A stretch of DNA of 5,906 bases from Deltaproteobacteria bacterium (GCA_016194835.1 JACQAU010000258.1:1-5906); one strand, 5' to 3'; positions 1-5,664 are shown, counted from the stretch's first letter. Notes: generated by a model from the sequence alone, not told the origin. Program-made: numbers and translations.

Positions 1-1362
1 CTGTGTTTTGTCCTTTTCTAAAAGTGAATTTTTATTTTTTTCAGAATAATCTTTTTTTCTGTTCTCTAGTTTTTCAATCTGTTCGTCATGTGATTCTAGT
101 TTTATTTTCCAAGAAGAAATTTTCGTTTTTAATTCAGAACTTTCAGATAGTAGCAACAGCAATTCATTCTGACAATTATCTCGTTTAGTTCTAATGTCCT
201 CAGATTGAGATCTTTTTTCTCTAGTTTGATCTTCTAAGTGTTTAAGCCGGTTTAAGATAATTTGAAATTCGCTGTCTTCTTTTTGAGAGAGCTCTTTTTG
301 GTTTAGATATAGAGCCTGGTCTGATTGTGTTTCTATTTCAAGACGCGTCTTTTCGGTTTCTAGCGTTTGTAGTTGATTTAAAAAATATTCTTGACGTTTT
401 TTTGAAAGTTCAAGATCACTTTGCAGTTTTGTCAATTCCTTAGAGAAAGTTTGAACTTTCATGCCAATCTCTTCGAGATGCTTAGATAGTGCCAGATTTT
501 CTATGCGATGTGTTTCTATTTCTGTTTCTTTTGTTTGCAGCTCCGCTCGCATTGCTTCTGTTTCTTGATGAATTATAGATTTTTCATTTTTTAAATTTTC
601 TAATTTCAGTTCTAGAACTTTTCTTTTTCTTCTCCCCCAGGTCATTTCCTTGTTTAATAGTTCGTCTTTATATTTGCGATAGAGTCTTGCTTTTTGAGCT
701 TGTCTTTCTAGTGAGTGAAGATTTTTTTCGATTTCTTGGATAACGTCACTTAAACGCGCCAGGTTTTGCGTGGCAGCTTCGATTTTTCTTAGGGATTCTT
801 TTTTTCTAGCTTTGTATTTTGAAATGCCTGCGGCATCTTCGATGAGAATGCGTCTCTCTTCTGGTTTTGCGTTTACTGTTTTGCCTATTTGTCCTTGTTC
901 AATTATGGAGTATCCTTTTGTGCCAACTCCGGTATCCATAAACAACTCTTGGACGTCTTTTAGCCTAACCGGTAGTCCGTTAATAAAATATTCGCCTTCG
1001 CCAGCGCGATACACTCGTCTTGTAACTGCAATTTCTTTTGCGCGAAGAAAAAATGGAATATCTTGAGAAGTAGCCCCGGTGGGTGGGTCTTTATCGATTG
1101 GGTCAGCTTCTAAAACCAAAGTGGCTTCTGCAAAGCCCAGGGGCGCATATTTGTCGCTACCATTAAAAATCAAGTCTGAGCTCGAATTGCCTCTCATGTG
1201 TTTATAGGACTGCTCTCCCATGACCCAAAAAAAAGCATCTACTATATTTGATTTCCCGCACCCATTTGGACCAACAATACCAGTTATGGAATGGTCAAAT
1301 TGAATAACTGTTTTATCTTTAAAGGACTTAAATCCTTGTATTTCTAAGCGCTTTAGTTGCAT
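1..1362 (-). CDS. smc: Chromosome partition protein SMC, N-terminal part (runs off left edge)
   Basis: This is the ATPase head and first coiled coil of SMC, the condensin subunit that with ScpA and ScpB compacts and helps segregate the chromosome. The frame is open for 454 codons from the ATG at 1362 to the window edge; full-length SMC is about 1,150-1,200 residues, so the hinge, return coil and C-terminal head half lie outside. The protein starts MQLKRLEIQGFKSFKDKT, the classic SMC opening. The Walker A motif GPNGCGKSN is at residues 31-39 (catalytic Lys37). Arg57 in HMRGN matches the conserved arginine of the family. The Q-loop region IIEQGQIG is at 153-160 and EDAAGISKYKARKKE at 175-189 marks the change into coiled coil. 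From there on the sequence is rich in Glu, Lys, Gln and Leu in heptad-like spacing. No frameshift or stop is seen. The ribosome binding site is poor: AAGAGGA lies 13 nt from the ATG. Identity is essentially certain. Confidence 0.97.
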   Translation of the reverse strand, partial: MQLKRLEIQGFKSFKDKTVIQFDHSITGIVGPNGCGKSNIVDAFFWVMGEQSYKHMRGNSSSDLIFNGSDKYAPLGFAEATLVLEADPIDKDPPTGATSQDIPFFLRAKEIAVTRRVYRAGEGEYFINGLPVRLKDVQELFMDTGVGTKGYSIIEQGQIGKTVNAKPEERRILIEDAAGISKYKARKKESLRKIEAATQNLARLSDVIQEIEKNLHSLERQAQKARLYRKYKDELLNKEMTWGRRKRKVLELKLENLKNEKSIIHQETEAMRAELQTKETEIETHRIENLALSKHLEEIGMKVQTFSKELTKLQSDLELSKKRQEYFLNQLQTLETEKTRLEIETQSDQALYLNQKELSQKEDSEFQIILNRLKHLEDQTREKRSQSEDIRTKRDNCQNELLLLLSESSELKTKISSWKIKLESHDEQIEKLENRKKDYSEKNKNSLLEKDKTQ

Positions 1363-1399
1363 CTTTGCTTTCTGTTCCTCTTAAACCGTGTAATTTCTT

Positions 1400-1428
1400 A
1401 TTATTGATAATTAAACCAAAAGAGTCAA
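1400..1428 (-). promoter_or_regulatory. Sigma70-like promoter for smc
   Basis: On the minus strand TTGACT (1428-1423) is followed after exactly 17 nt by AATAAT (1405-1400). Each hexamer matches the consensus at five of six positions. The predicted transcription start is near 1393, giving a leader of about 30 nt before the smc ATG. This suggests smc is transcribed independently of the glycosyltransferase pair upstream. It is a sequence match only. Confidence 0.55.
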
Positions 1429-1441
1429 AAGATTTCTAGAG

Positions 1442-1464
1442 GGTTTCCGAATGTTTGGAAAACC
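1442..1464 (-). terminator. Possible weak terminator after the glycosyltransferase pair
   Basis: Six nucleotides past the GT9 stop codon, GGTTTTCC and GGAAACC (minus-strand order) can pair around a loop of about 8 nt, with one bulged base. The sequence that follows, CTCTAGAAATCTTTTG, is only moderately U-rich, so intrinsic termination would be inefficient. The hairpin lies just upstream of the smc promoter, where a terminator would make sense. Confidence 0.3.
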
Positions 1465-1469
1465 TTAAT

Positions 1470-2498
1470 TTACGCAGCCTTACGAATTGCGGGTAGCCAG
1501 CGTGCCGCAGCGTTAAGTAAGCGCTCGACAGGTATGCTCTCCATACAGTGGTAGCGTACGGAACAGTTTTTCAAGTAACAGCAGTGGCATGGTAGTGGAG
1601 TGACAACTTTCTCGCCTAAGCCGAATAGGTCAATTTCGGCAGATGAAGTCGGGCCAAAAAATACTATGACTGGTTTTTCTAGTGCAATACCAAAGTGCAT
1701 GGCAAGAGAATCACTTGATACCAGTAAATCACATTTTGCTATAAGTGCTGCAAAGCTTAGCAGATTCAGGTTGGATGGGGTTTCGAGTACATATGGTCTT
1801 GCAGCTTTAGCTACAATGCGTTGATTTCGTTTGGTCTCTTGTGGTCCTCCTAATATTAATACATTGGCATAGAGTTCGTCGTGTAAACGCTTTGCTAGTT
1901 GAACGGTTTGTTCTTCGCCCCAGCTTTTATATTTCCAGCGGGTGCCAGCTGATGTGTTTAGACCAATAACGAGTCGGTTTGGATCGGTGTTAACCATATG
2001 AGGCAAGTGTCCAATGGTAATTTGTGGACGTGCAACTGGCATTGATAGTCCGAGGCATTCATAAAGGATCTCGCCAAAGCTGTGTTGATTTTGTTTTTTG
2101 AGTTGATTTGCAAACTGTAATCCCCCGTTTTCTTGTGGACGCAAAACTCCCATTCCAAACCAAGCCTCGAGGTCTGGTGTATAAACACGTTTGCCTGTCT
2201 CTTCGTAGGCACCAGAGAGTTTTTTGTATTTAAGGCGGCTAGCAAGTGCGCAGGCTTCTTGCTCGTCATCAAGTGAAATAACCCAATCAAACAAAGTATG
2301 TTCGTAAAGAGTGGGATGAAAATCATCAATTGCATAGACATTTTTAATGTCTGGTAGATGCGAGACAAGTGGTAGTGCATTTTTAGCTGTGACCCATGTT
2401 AGTTGCATGAGTGGATATAGTTTCTTTAACCCGGGTATTAGGGAGGTTGTGCGTACTACATCGCCTTGGGCACCAAGTTTGATTATTAAGATATGCAT
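1470..2498 (-). CDS. Glycosyltransferase family 9 (heptosyltransferase-like)
   Basis: The 342-residue protein is a GT-B fold glycosyltransferase of family 9, whose known members transfer heptose from ADP-heptose to lipopolysaccharide inner core at the cytoplasmic face of the inner membrane. The N-terminus has the family signature IKLGAQGDVVRTTSLIPGL (residues 6-24), in which Asp13 aligns with the proposed catalytic base. The start of the C-terminal domain has GLNTSAGTRWKYKSW (179-193). The donor-site region LLVSSDSLAMHFG...FFGPTSS spans 258-286. A cysteine cluster follows (Cys304, 306, 307, 312 and 318), in the region where many GT9 proteins carry several Cys residues. The length is normal for the family. 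It is the second gene of a pair: its ATG lies inside the end of the GT4 gene (13-bp overlap), so translation is probably coupled. Which sugar and acceptor are used cannot be read from sequence; heptose is the family default. Confidence 0.9.
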   Translation of the reverse strand: MHILIIKLGAQGDVVRTTSLIPGLKKLYPLMQLTWVTAKNALPLVSHLPDIKNVYAIDDFHPTLYEHTLFDWVISLDDEQEACALASRLKYKKLSGAYEETGKRVYTPDLEAWFGMGVLRPQENGGLQFANQLKKQNQHSFGEILYECLGLSMPVARPQITIGHLPHMVNTDPNRLVIGLNTSAGTRWKYKSWGEEQTVQLAKRLHDELYANVLILGGPQETKRNQRIVAKAARPYVLETPSNLNLLSFAALIAKCDLLVSSDSLAMHFGIALEKPVIVFFGPTSSAEIDLFGLGEKVVTPLPCHCCYLKNCSVRYHCMESIPVERLLNAAARWLPAIRKAA

Positions 2499-3655
2499 TT
2501 TTCCCAGGCCTCTTTTAATTGTGCCGCGACAATACTCCAGTCATATTCGCGTATTACAGTTTCGCGTCCATCGTTGGCGCAGCACTGTTGTTCATGCGTA
2601 TTTTTGACAAAATAATTAATTTTTTCAGAAAATTCTTTAGGTGTAGAAGCTAACACTATGCCTTGTCCTGGCGTTAGATTTAGCCCTTCGGCTCCTAGTG
2701 GTGTACTAATCACCATGCGTTTGTGTGCTAAGGCTTCGAGAATTTTTCCACGAGTTCCGCTTCCTACGAATAAAGGGACCACACAGAGAGTGTGTTCTGT
2801 ATAGACTGGATAAAGATCTTTTGGCGTATCTAGTAATCGGATGTTAGAATGTGCGAGAGTGTTTCGGACAACTTCGGTTGGTTTTGAACCAGCTACTGTG
2901 AGACTGATGTCTTTAGATAATAGGGGTAAAACATTATTGATAAACCAAAATAATCCATCAATATTTGGTTTGTAGGATAAAGAGCCCACAAATAAAATCT
3001 TAGATCCCTCTGCTGACAGTGGCTGTGAGAGATTAGATGCTCGAGTCCCGTTGCTAGTTGCGCTCCATTTTATATTTGGATACAGGTTCTGGTAGCGTAA
3101 CCGGTCCTGTTCAGAGTAGGCAAACGCGAGATCTAAAGAGTTAATGACATTTTTTTCGAGATTTTTCAAAGAACGAGTGTGTTGCCAGTCGATTAATGAT
3201 TGGCAGAATGTGAATGGTGATGATCCTGTGTCTGTAATTAGATCAGATTCGACATTGTGGAGGGTACAGGTAGTTTTAAATTTTTTAGTTTTATGTTTTA
3301 GACCTAACAGTAAACGACCCATTCTGAGTTCTTCGGCGTGGATAATGTCTGGTTTCCATTCGTCAATTAATTGTTGCAGTCGAGTCATCAAGGCCTGGGA
3401 GCGCGGACGATGATGAAAAGAATTAAGTAAAATATCTGCAGTCCGCAGTAAAAGTGCAGAACGGTCAGGACAATAAAATTCGCCTTTAAACAGACTTGGA
3501 GCTGGAGTGTGTCCGGTACTGCATTCCTGATCAAAACCCAGAACTTTGATTTCAGGTCCAAGGTCAGAAAGAGTTGGCCAGAGATTAAAATTTCTCACCC
3601 GTGACCCTGTAATGGGTGGGTCGGGACGGTCGGTAATGAGGACAATAACGCGCAC
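2486..3655 (-). CDS. Glycosyltransferase, group 1 / GT4-like
   Basis: The 389-residue protein is a GT-B glycosyltransferase resembling family 4. Residues 1-30 (MRVIVLITDRPDPPITGSRV...) form the first Rossmann strand and the glycine loop after it. KPDIIHAEE (101-109) and TLHNVESD (131-138) are typical of the acceptor domain. GSLSYKPNIDGLFWF (224-238) opens the donor domain. VGSGTRGKILEALA (297-310) with Lys304 and Glu307 is the nucleotide-sugar site, followed by STPLGAEGL (317-325). The start codon is GTG at 3655: an in-frame TAG lies 24 nt upstream (3680-3682), and AAAGG sits 7 nt before the GTG, making an acceptable ribosome binding site. The gene overlaps the downstream GT9 gene by 13 bp and faces away from the metalloprotease gene. 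A role in building an envelope glycan such as LPS core or capsule is inferred from the partner; donor and acceptor are unknown. Confidence 0.88.
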   Translation of the reverse strand: MRVIVLITDRPDPPITGSRVRNFNLWPTLSDLGPEIKVLGFDQECSTGHTPAPSLFKGEFYCPDRSALLLRTADILLNSFHHRPRSQALMTRLQQLIDEWKPDIIHAEELRMGRLLLGLKHKTKKFKTTCTLHNVESDLITDTGSSPFTFCQSLIDWQHTRSLKNLEKNVINSLDLAFAYSEQDRLRYQNLYPNIKWSATSNGTRASNLSQPLSAEGSKILFVGSLSYKPNIDGLFWFINNVLPLLSKDISLTVAGSKPTEVVRNTLAHSNIRLLDTPKDLYPVYTEHTLCVVPLFVGSGTRGKILEALAHKRMVISTPLGAEGLNLTPGQGIVLASTPKEFSEKINYFVKNTHEQQCCANDGRETVIREYDWSIVAAQLKEAWEKCIS

Positions 3656-3687
3656 GCTCCTGCCTTTCAGATAGATCTCCTATGGTT

Positions 3688-3756
3688 TACTTCGGCAGGT
3701 TGAGTGCTTATCTTAAAAGTACCTTGTCTTGGCATAAGTACCTGTGCAATGAAGTA
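3688..3756. repeat. Imperfect inverted repeat between divergent genes
   Basis: The left arm at 3688-3711 begins TACTTC and ends GCTTAT. The right arm at 3734-3756, read on the other strand, begins TACTTC and ends ACTTAT. The middle of the arms also shares partial GCA and AGG matches, and the unpaired centre is 22 nt. The same stretch has AAGTACCT twice in direct orientation, 19 nt apart. The position suggests a regulator-binding region shared by the two transcripts, but the match is imperfect and no regulator is identified. Confidence 0.35.
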
Positions 3757-3775
3757 GGGATATGTAATTTTGTAT

Positions 3776-3804
3776 TTGTATTTTTTTAATATTTAATAAA
3801 TAAT
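3776..3804 (+). promoter_or_regulatory. Possible promoter of the metalloprotease gene
   Basis: TTGTAT at 3776-3781 lies 17 nt before AATAAT at 3799-3804. The -10 box matches five of six positions but the -35 box only three of six. The tract is so AT-rich that several other -10 choices exist, so the exact position is uncertain. The implied leader is about 20 nt. Confidence 0.3.
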
Positions 3805-3816
3805 AATAAATTATAG

Positions 3817-3824
3817 AAAAGGAG
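3817..3824 (+). promoter_or_regulatory. Strong ribosome binding site of the metalloprotease gene
   Basis: AAAAGGAG lies 7 nt before the ATG at 3832. It is among the best Shine-Dalgarno sequences in the window. It fixes the start and suggests efficient translation, as expected for a secreted or periplasmic protein. Confidence 0.7.
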
Positions 3825-3831
3825 TTCTAAA

Positions 3832-4737
3832 ATGAATAAAAAAGGATTTTTAGTGTTAATGTTGTTTTTGTTTTTTAGCTTACAGGGCTATAAAGGCTTT
3901 GCCACGACGCTTCCACCAAATTCGCTTCATCTTTTAGATGATGTGCGCATAGTTAATAATATTACAGAAGAGTTGTTTAACAAAATCATAGATCATGTCA
4001 TATCTCTGTGGGCGCCATGGGCAGAACTGCACGGAGCTAAATTGAGTGCTGATAAAAATTGGACAAGTGGAGTAGTTAATGCATATGCAAATCAAAGTAA
4101 AAAAGATTGGACTGTTTACATGTATGGCGGGCTGGCTAGAAGAGCTGAGCTCACACCAGATGGATTTGCGTTAGTAGTGTGTCATGAATTAGGACATCAT
4201 TTTGGTGGGTATTTTTTCTATAAATCATCCAATCTGTGGGCAGCCTCTGAAGGTCAGGCAGATTATTTTGCTACTTCTGTATGCGCAAAGACAGCATTTG
4301 TAAACACACCTTGGGAAAATCCTATTGATAGTGAAGTGGTTCCTGAATTTGTACAAAAAAATTGTGATAAAGTTTGGAATACGCCTTTAGAGCAAAAGCT
4401 TTGTTATAGAAATGGTTTGGCGGGGCAGTCCTTGGCAAATTTGATGGCTGCTTTAGGTAGTTCCGGGAAACCAAAGTTTGAAACTCCTGATACTAAGGTT
4501 GTGACTGAAACATATGATTATCACCCACAAGCACAATGCAGATTAGATACTTATTTTGGTGGAGCGCTTTGTTTGGCTGGTTTTGATTCAAAATTAATTC
4601 CAGGAAAAAATGAACAAACTGCAACTGGAAATAACACTATAGAAGCAGAGCTAGAAGCAGCAAAATATTCATGTATGTCCGTTAGTGGATATACAGTAGG
4701 GCTACGCCCCACATGTTGGTTTAAGGCATTGAAATAA
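3832..4737 (+). CDS. Exported zinc metalloprotease-like protein (HELGHH...EGQAD)
   Basis: The 301-residue protein begins with a signal peptide: a basic MNKK start, a hydrophobic core at residues 6-18, and a probable cleavage near residue 24 (GFA|TT). It should therefore act in the periplasm, at the envelope or outside. VVCHELGHHFGG (115-126) is an HExxH zinc site (His118, Glu119, His122). EGQADYFAT (140-148) supplies the likely third zinc ligand, Glu140, with Asp144 four residues on, an arrangement typical of gluzincin-type peptidases. Eight cysteines remain in the mature protein (117, 151, 178, 191, 236, 247, 281, 295), which would suit disulfides after export. The C-terminal part has HPQAQCRLDTYFGGALC (231-247) and RPTCWFK (292-298). 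From memory this pattern recurs in hypothetical proteins of Bdellovibrio-like bacteria. The substrate is unknown. It is monocistronic in appearance, divergent from the glycosyltransferases and followed by a toxin-antitoxin pair with its own promoter. Protease activity is inferred from the motif only. Confidence 0.85.
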   Translation: MNKKGFLVLMLFLFFSLQGYKGFATTLPPNSLHLLDDVRIVNNITEELFNKIIDHVISLWAPWAELHGAKLSADKNWTSGVVNAYANQSKKDWTVYMYGGLARRAELTPDGFALVVCHELGHHFGGYFFYKSSNLWAASEGQADYFATSVCAKTAFVNTPWENPIDSEVVPEFVQKNCDKVWNTPLEQKLCYRNGLAGQSLANLMAALGSSGKPKFETPDTKVVTETYDYHPQAQCRLDTYFGGALCLAGFDSKLIPGKNEQTATGNNTIEAELEAAKYSCMSVSGYTVGLRPTCWFKALK

Positions 4738-4756
4738 TTATATATAGACACCCGCC

Positions 4757-4782
4757 GCGAAGTGATGCCTCATATTGCTTCG
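4757..4782 (+). other. Hairpin between metalloprotease gene and toxin-antitoxin operon
   Basis: CGAAGTGAT (4758-4766) can pair with ATTGCTTCG (4774-4782), with two G-U pairs and a 7-nt loop. It sits 20 bp past the metalloprotease stop. It is followed by TTGACAAAG rather than a run of T, so it is not a standard intrinsic terminator, though it could slow read-through or stabilise the 3' end of that transcript. Confidence 0.35.
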
Positions 4783-4809
4783 TTGACAAAGATACTAAAA
4801 AGGTATACT
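4783..4809 (+). promoter_or_regulatory. Likely promoter of the toxin-antitoxin operon
   Basis: A perfect TTGACA at 4783-4788 is followed after 15 nt by TATACT at 4804-4809 (five of six matches). The spacer is short but within the usable range. Transcription would begin around 4815-4818, immediately before the toxin ATG at 4819. This argues against the longer reading frame beginning with GTG at 4762, because that start would lie upstream of the promoter. Confidence 0.5.
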
Positions 4810-4817
4810 TTATATAC
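4803..4817. repeat. Small palindrome over the toxin-antitoxin -10 region (possible operator)
   Basis: GTATA (4803-4807) and TATAC (4813-4817) form a perfect inverted repeat with a 5-nt centre. The same stretch reads as TATACT twice, 9 nt apart (4804-4809 and 4813-4818). It overlaps the predicted -10 box and the transcription start. Ribbon-helix-helix antitoxins commonly bind short repeats at their own promoter, so this is a natural candidate site for the downstream antitoxin. That link is inference. Confidence 0.4.
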
Positions 4818-4818
4818 T

Positions 4819-5109
4819 ATGTCTGGCTTCGAGTGGGATTCTTTAAAATCGGACAACAATAAAGTAAAGCATGGGATTTCCTTTAGGGAGGGATTAGAGA
4901 TTTGGCAGGGTGTGCATTTGGTAGTAGAAGGGATTGCTTATGGCAAAAGAGGTGAAAATAGAGGGGCAACGATAGGTTATGTAGTGTCTGAAGTTTACAC
5001 AGCTATTTGGACAAGGAGAAACAATAAGATACGGATCATCAGTATAAGGAGAGCAAGAGATGGCGAAAAAGAAGTTTTTTTTAAGAACCTCATTCAAAAA
5101 CTCTGGTGA
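4819..5109 (+). CDS. brnT: BrnT-family toxin (RelE-like ribonuclease fold)
   Basis: The protein belongs to the BrnT/DUF497 toxin family, whose studied members adopt a RelE-like fold, act as ribonucleases and inhibit translation until bound by their antitoxin. The family pattern is clear: FEWDSLKSDNNKVKHGISF (residues 4-22, numbered from the chosen Met), a basic stretch KRGENRGATIGYV (43-55), then a strand-rich end YTAIWTRRNNKIRIISIRRA (60-79) and a helical tail. I chose ATG 4819, giving 96 residues, close to the usual 90-100. Alternative in-frame starts at GTG 4762 and ATG 4765 would add 19 or 18 residues unlike the family and lie upstream of the predicted promoter. No good ribosome binding site precedes 4819 (AAAAAGG lies 15 nt away), so the message may be nearly leaderless. 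The 3' end overlaps the antitoxin gene by 50 bp, which is the toxin-first order usual for brnTA. Confidence 0.85.
   Translation: MSGFEWDSLKSDNNKVKHGISFREGLEIWQGVHLVVEGIAYGKRGENRGATIGYVVSEVYTAIWTRRNNKIRIISIRRARDGEKEVFFKNLIQKLW
5046..5051 (+). promoter_or_regulatory. Strong ribosome binding site of the antitoxin, inside the toxin gene
   Basis: AAGGAG sits 8 nt before the antitoxin ATG at 5060. It is far stronger than anything in front of the toxin, which would favour more antitoxin than toxin from one message. It also confirms the antitoxin start. Confidence 0.65.
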
Positions 5110-5341
5110 AATGGATGATTATTTAGAAACAGAAGATTTAGGCATAGTATTTGAAAAATATGGAAAACTAGTCATGCCTAAGATTAGAAAAATAAATTTA
5201 GACTTACCCGAATGGTTGATTGCTCAACTTGATTTAGAGGCAAAACGAGCTGGAGTTTCCAGACAACCATTAATTAAACTTTGGCTTACGCAGAAACTAG
5301 ACTATGAAAGAAAAAAACGAAGTACAATACTTAAGATTTAG
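5060..5341 (+). CDS. CopG/BrnA-type ribbon-helix-helix antitoxin
   Basis: This 93-residue protein is the partner of the toxin encoded just upstream. The C-terminal half is a ribbon-helix-helix DNA-binding unit: strand KINLDLP (44-50), first helix EWLIAQLDLEAKRAG (51-65), turn VS, and second helix RQPLIKLWLTQKLD (68-81). It resembles the CopG-type antitoxins of type II systems more than classical BrnA, though both share the fold. The N-terminal 40 residues begin very basic (MAKKKFFLRTSFK) and then contain an acidic stretch, EMDDYLETED (17-26), likely to mask the basic toxin; that role is inferred. The start is well supported by AAGGAG 8 nt upstream. The gene overlaps the toxin by 50 bp in another frame and its last 11 bp overlap the end of the convergent zinc-ribbon gene. 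It probably represses its own promoter together with the toxin. Confidence 0.82.
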   Translation: MAKKKFFLRTSFKNSGEMDDYLETEDLGIVFEKYGKLVMPKIRKINLDLPEWLIAQLDLEAKRAGVSRQPLIKLWLTQKLDYERKKRSTILKI

Positions 5342-5594
5342 TGCAAGGGGCCTTGGCTGAGCCACATGGTTTATTGGTGGTTGGACAAATTGGAGGTTCT
5401 TCCTTTTTTTTATTGGAGCGCCGGTAATCAGTTGCGTACCAACCCGATCCCTTAAGTGAAAAGGAACTTAAACTAATTAGCTTGTTAACTGGAGATTTAC
5501 AATCAGGGCATTCTTGAAGTGGATGATCAGAAAATTTCTGCATGATTTCATGTACTTTCTTACATGTCAGACACTCATACTCATACATAGGCAT
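5331..5594 (-). CDS. FmdB-family zinc-ribbon protein
   Basis: The 87-residue protein starts MPMYEYECLTCKKVHEIMQK, typical of the FmdB family of putative regulatory zinc ribbons. Two cysteine pairs, Cys8/Cys11 and Cys29/Cys32, should bind one zinc ion. The family hallmark FSLKGSGWYATDYR follows at 45-58. A charged linker and a Cys-containing tail (Cys70, 77, 84) end the protein. The start is supported by AGGAG 9 nt before the first ATG; the second ATG, two codons later, would be too far. The 3' end overlaps the antitoxin gene tail to tail by 11 bp. The gene lies 70 bp downstream of ppdK on the same strand, so it may be read from that transcript or from its own promoter. FmdB is named after a formamidase-operon gene in Methylophilus; the function of most relatives is unknown, and I do not infer formamide metabolism here. 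Confidence 0.9.
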   Translation of the reverse strand: MPMYEYECLTCKKVHEIMQKFSDHPLQECPDCKSPVNKLISLSSFSLKGSGWYATDYRRSNKKKEEPPICPTTNKPCGSAKAPCTKS

Positions 5595-5610
5595 TGCTTA
5601 AGACTCCTCT

Positions 5611-5645
5611 ACTATAAGAGATGTGTACTAGTCTATTTTTGTCAA
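5611..5645 (-). promoter_or_regulatory. Doubtful promoter elements before the zinc-ribbon gene
   Basis: On the minus strand a perfect TTGACA (5645-5640) and a good TATAGT (5616-5611) lie between ppdK and the zinc-ribbon gene. They are 23 nt apart, well beyond the normal 15-19, so they are unlikely to form one standard promoter. Either box might act with a weak partner or an activator. No terminator-like hairpin is seen after ppdK, so read-through is also possible. Confidence 0.2.
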
Positions 5646-5664
5646 GTCATGTGAAAATAAAGAA

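Larger units (their letters stand above)
3656..3831. other. Divergent intergenic region
   Basis: These 176 bp separate the minus-strand glycosyltransferase pair from the plus-strand metalloprotease gene, so promoters for both should lie here. The half next to the metalloprotease is very AT-rich (TAATATTTAATAAATAATAA and similar). The other half holds an imperfect inverted repeat and a repeated AAGTACCT (3717-3724 and 3736-3743). I found no convincing consensus promoter for the minus-strand genes. I see no small ORF with a ribosome binding site and no RNA gene here. Confidence 0.6.

Noticed and set aside
3..188. Plus-strand open frame at the left edge, rich in Phe and Leu
   Set aside because: It is the complement of the Lys/Glu-rich coiled coil of smc; antisense of AAA/GAA codons yields Phe-rich frames by chance.
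770..1066. Plus-strand open frame of 98 codons inside smc
   Set aside because: It is antisense to the most conserved part of the SMC head domain. Its product resembles nothing and it has no convincing ribosome binding site.
1958..2380. Minus-strand open frame of 140 codons within the GT9 gene
   Set aside because: It is a same-strand frame shifted from the GT9 coding region, which explains this DNA fully with conserved motifs.
3781..3815. AT-rich repeat-like tract as an origin or unwinding element
   Set aside because: It is short, has no DnaA-box-like repeats nearby and is adequately explained as an AT-rich promoter region.
4551..4751. Minus-strand open frame of 66 codons over the end of the metalloprotease gene
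   Set aside because: It is antisense to conserved C-terminal motifs of the metalloprotease-like protein and shows no family features.
4762..4818. N-terminal extension of the toxin from GTG 4762 or ATG 4765
   Set aside because: It would make the protein longer than the family norm, the added residues do not fit the family start, and the segment contains the predicted hairpin and promoter.
4894..5097. Minus-strand open frame of 67 codons inside the toxin gene
   Set aside because: It is antisense to the BrnT family signature and lacks a supported start.
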